A stretch of DNA of 7,417 bases. Origin: JAWWBG01 sp033721095 (GTDB lineage: Bacteria > Actinomycetota > Nitriliruptoria > Nitriliruptorales > Nitriliruptoraceae). The stretch spans positions 1-7,417 of the forward strand of contig JAWWBG010000140.1 in NCBI GenBank assembly GCA_033721095.1, in the 5' to 3' direction. Position numbers and translations under genes: made by a program. The notes beneath the pieces were generated by a model. It saw only the letters and a list, made by a program, of their open reading frames with translations, was not told the DNA's origin and did no database searches. Positions 6,052 through 7,417 of this stretch are shown piece after piece (positions within the stretch are counted from its first letter, which is position 1; each line of letters starts with the position of its first letter).

Positions 6052-7417
6052 CGCCCACCTCCTCGGGTCCAGTCAAGCCGCCATGATCGTGCTGGTCGTC
6101 GAAGTCGTCCTGCTCGGCGGCAAGGATGGCTTCGCGTTCCTCGGCCGGCAGGTCGTCCAGCTCGGGTTCGAACTCGAAGATGACGTCGCCGATCACGACG
6201 TCGTCGCCGTCGCGGGCACCCGCTTCGACCAGCGCCCGATCGACGCCCGCACGGCGGAGCCGGCCCTGCAGGTAACGCACGGCATCGGGATTGTCGAGGG
6301 GCAGCATCGCGATCCAGCGTTCGACCTGGGTGCCCGACACGCGCCACGTCCCGTCGGCCAGCACGCCGATGTCGAACCGCGCCTCGGGGAGCAGCCGGAT
6401 GAGGACCTCGTCGGTGGCGTCCTGGTCGTCGGGCTCGGAGGCTCGGGCCCGGGCGACGATCTCACCGAGCCGGTAGCGCAACGCGTCGAGGCCCTCGCCC
6501 GTGACCGTGGAGATGCGAAAGACCTCGTCGCCGTCGGCAACCAGCGTCGACTCGACCATGTCGGCCATCGTGACGGCGTCGGGAAGGTCGAGCTTGTTGA
6601 GGGCGACGACCTGGGGTCGCGACAGCATCGACGAATCGTGCGCGGCGAGCTCCCGGCGAATCACGGCGAGGTCACTGACCGGGTCGCGCTCGGGATCGGC
6701 TGCCGCCGCGTCGACGACATGGAGCAGGACGCGGCACCGTTCGATGTGTCGGAGGAACTGGTGGCCCAGTCCGCGGCCCTCGGAGGCCCCTTCGATGAGT
6801 CCGGGCACGTCGGCCAGGACCACGTCGATGGGTGCACCCGACGCATCGTCCCCGGCCCGCATGACCCCGAGGTGGGGCGTGAGCGTCGTGAACGGCCACT
6901 CCTCGACCCGAGGCTGGGCATTGGACAGACGCCGGATCAGCGAGGACTTGCCGGCCGACGGCCAGCCGACGAGACCCACGTCGGCGATGAGCTTGAGCTC
7001 GAGACGCAACGTGCGGTCGGTGACGGGCTCGCCGCGCTCCGCGAAGCGCGGGACCCGCCGAAACCGGTTCTTGAACGAGGCGTTGCCGCGCCCGCCCCGT
7101 CCACCCGTCGCGACGATGGCGCGCTGGCCGGGGCGAACGAGATCAGCGAGGACCTCGCCGGTTTCCGGGTCGCGGACGAGCGTGCCCACGGGGACGCGGA
7201 CGATCCGGTCGTCGCCGGCGGCGCCCGTCTTGTTGTCGCCCTGGCCGTGCGTGCCGGCCGACGCGCGTTGATGGGGGTGCCGTTGGACGTCGAGGAGCGA
7301 CCGGACGCTCGCGTCGGCAACCAGGACGACGTCGCCGCCCCGACCGCCGTCGCCGCCGTCGGGGCCACCGCGAGGCACGTGGGCCTCGCGACGGAAGGAC
7401 ACGCAGCCGTTGCCGCC
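6041..7417 (-). CDS. obg: GTPase Obg (partial, N-terminus beyond window)
   Basis: Obg/CgtA is an essential GTPase that binds the large ribosomal subunit and acts in its late assembly and in stress control (family knowledge). The 458 visible residues begin GGNGCVSFRRE, the glycine-rich Obg fold, followed by GGPDGGDGGRGGD. The G domain shows G1 GWPSAGKSS (visible residues 151-159), switch TT at 177-178, G3 DVPGLIEGA (203-211), G4 NKLD (274-277) and a G5-like STVTGEG (303-309). An OCT-type C-terminal domain (about 348-417, FDIGVLADGTWRVSG onward) and an acidic tail ending VGDEV follow. Compared with usual Obg proteins, about 14 N-terminal residues are missing because the window ends. The G1 loop has Trp where Phe or Leu is common. 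The reading frame stays open to the window edge, so the GTG at 7402 is an internal Val codon and not the start. The 3' end overlaps proB by 11 bases. Confidence 0.97.
   Translation of the reverse strand, partial: GGNGCVSFRREAHVPRGGPDGGDGGRGGDVVLVADASVRSLLDVQRHPHQRASAGTHGQGDNKTGAAGDDRIVRVPVGTLVRDPETGEVLADLVRPGQRAIVATGGRGGRGNASFKNRFRRVPRFAERGEPVTDRTLRLELKLIADVGLVGWPSAGKSSLIRRLSNAQPRVEEWPFTTLTPHLGVMRAGDDASGAPIDVVLADVPGLIEGASEGRGLGHQFLRHIERCRVLLHVVDAAAADPERDPVSDLAVIRRELAAHDSSMLSRPQVVALNKLDLPDAVTMADMVESTLVADGDEVFRISTVTGEGLDALRYRLGEIVARARASEPDDQDATDEVLIRLLPEARFDIGVLADGTWRVSGTQVERWIAMLPLDNPDAVRYLQGRLRRAGVDRALVEAGARDGDDVVIGDVIFEFEPELDDLPAEEREAILAAEQDDFDDQHDHGGLTGPEEVGDEV
6057..6063 (-). promoter_or_regulatory. 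Strong ribosome binding site of proB inside obg
   Basis: On the minus strand this reads AGGAGGT, a full match to the anti-Shine-Dalgarno sequence, ending five bases before the proB ATG. It lies within the last obg codons. It fixes the proB start at 6051 and supports an 11-base overlap between the two genes. Confidence 0.75.

Noticed and set aside
1..7417. tRNA, rRNA, CRISPR, insertion sequence, phage or attachment site
   Set aside because: I looked for clover-leaf arms, spaced direct repeats, terminal inverted repeats and transposase or integrase motifs on both strands and saw none.

Overview
The window is GC-rich and densely coded. Every gene I can support reads on the minus strand, so transcription runs from high to low coordinates. 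The high GC, mostly TGA stops, GTG starts, gene overlaps and a possible leaderless tetR transcript suggest an actinobacterium. The class Acidimicrobiia is a guess from overall protein character, not a demonstrated assignment.

Layout in transcription order. (1) 7417-4930 is a housekeeping block: the ribosome-associated GTPase Obg (its first dozen or so residues lie beyond the window) overlaps proB (glutamate 5-kinase, first step of proline synthesis) by 11 bases. A GC-only hairpin follows proB, and proA is not next to it. (2) 4850-2372 is a two-gene membrane unit: a LemA protein, then a DUF2207 membrane protein whose ribosome binding site contains the lemA stop codon. (3) 2344-1206 is a lipoprotein locus with a possible ECF-sigma-type promoter. 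Its signal peptide and Pro/Thr-rich linker are separated by one in-frame TAG from a cysteine-containing domain of about 270 residues. There is no credible start codon near the beginning of that domain, so the locus is best read as one lipoprotein gene broken by a nonsense change, or a sequencing error. (4) 1195-1 is a TetR-led operon: a perfect 7+3+7 palindrome just upstream of tetR, then tetR, a DoxX-like four-helix membrane protein and the first 32 codons of a probable MoxR-type AAA ATPase. These three are joined by 1-base and 4-base overlaps and so are probably co-transcribed and translationally coupled.

I see no RNA genes, CRISPR arrays, insertion sequences, phage genes or attachment sites. 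The window is mostly ordinary chromosome. The most interesting points are the amber-interrupted lipoprotein, the TetR/DoxX/MoxR operon with its operator, and the ECF-like promoter. I found no convincing new defence or mobile system.
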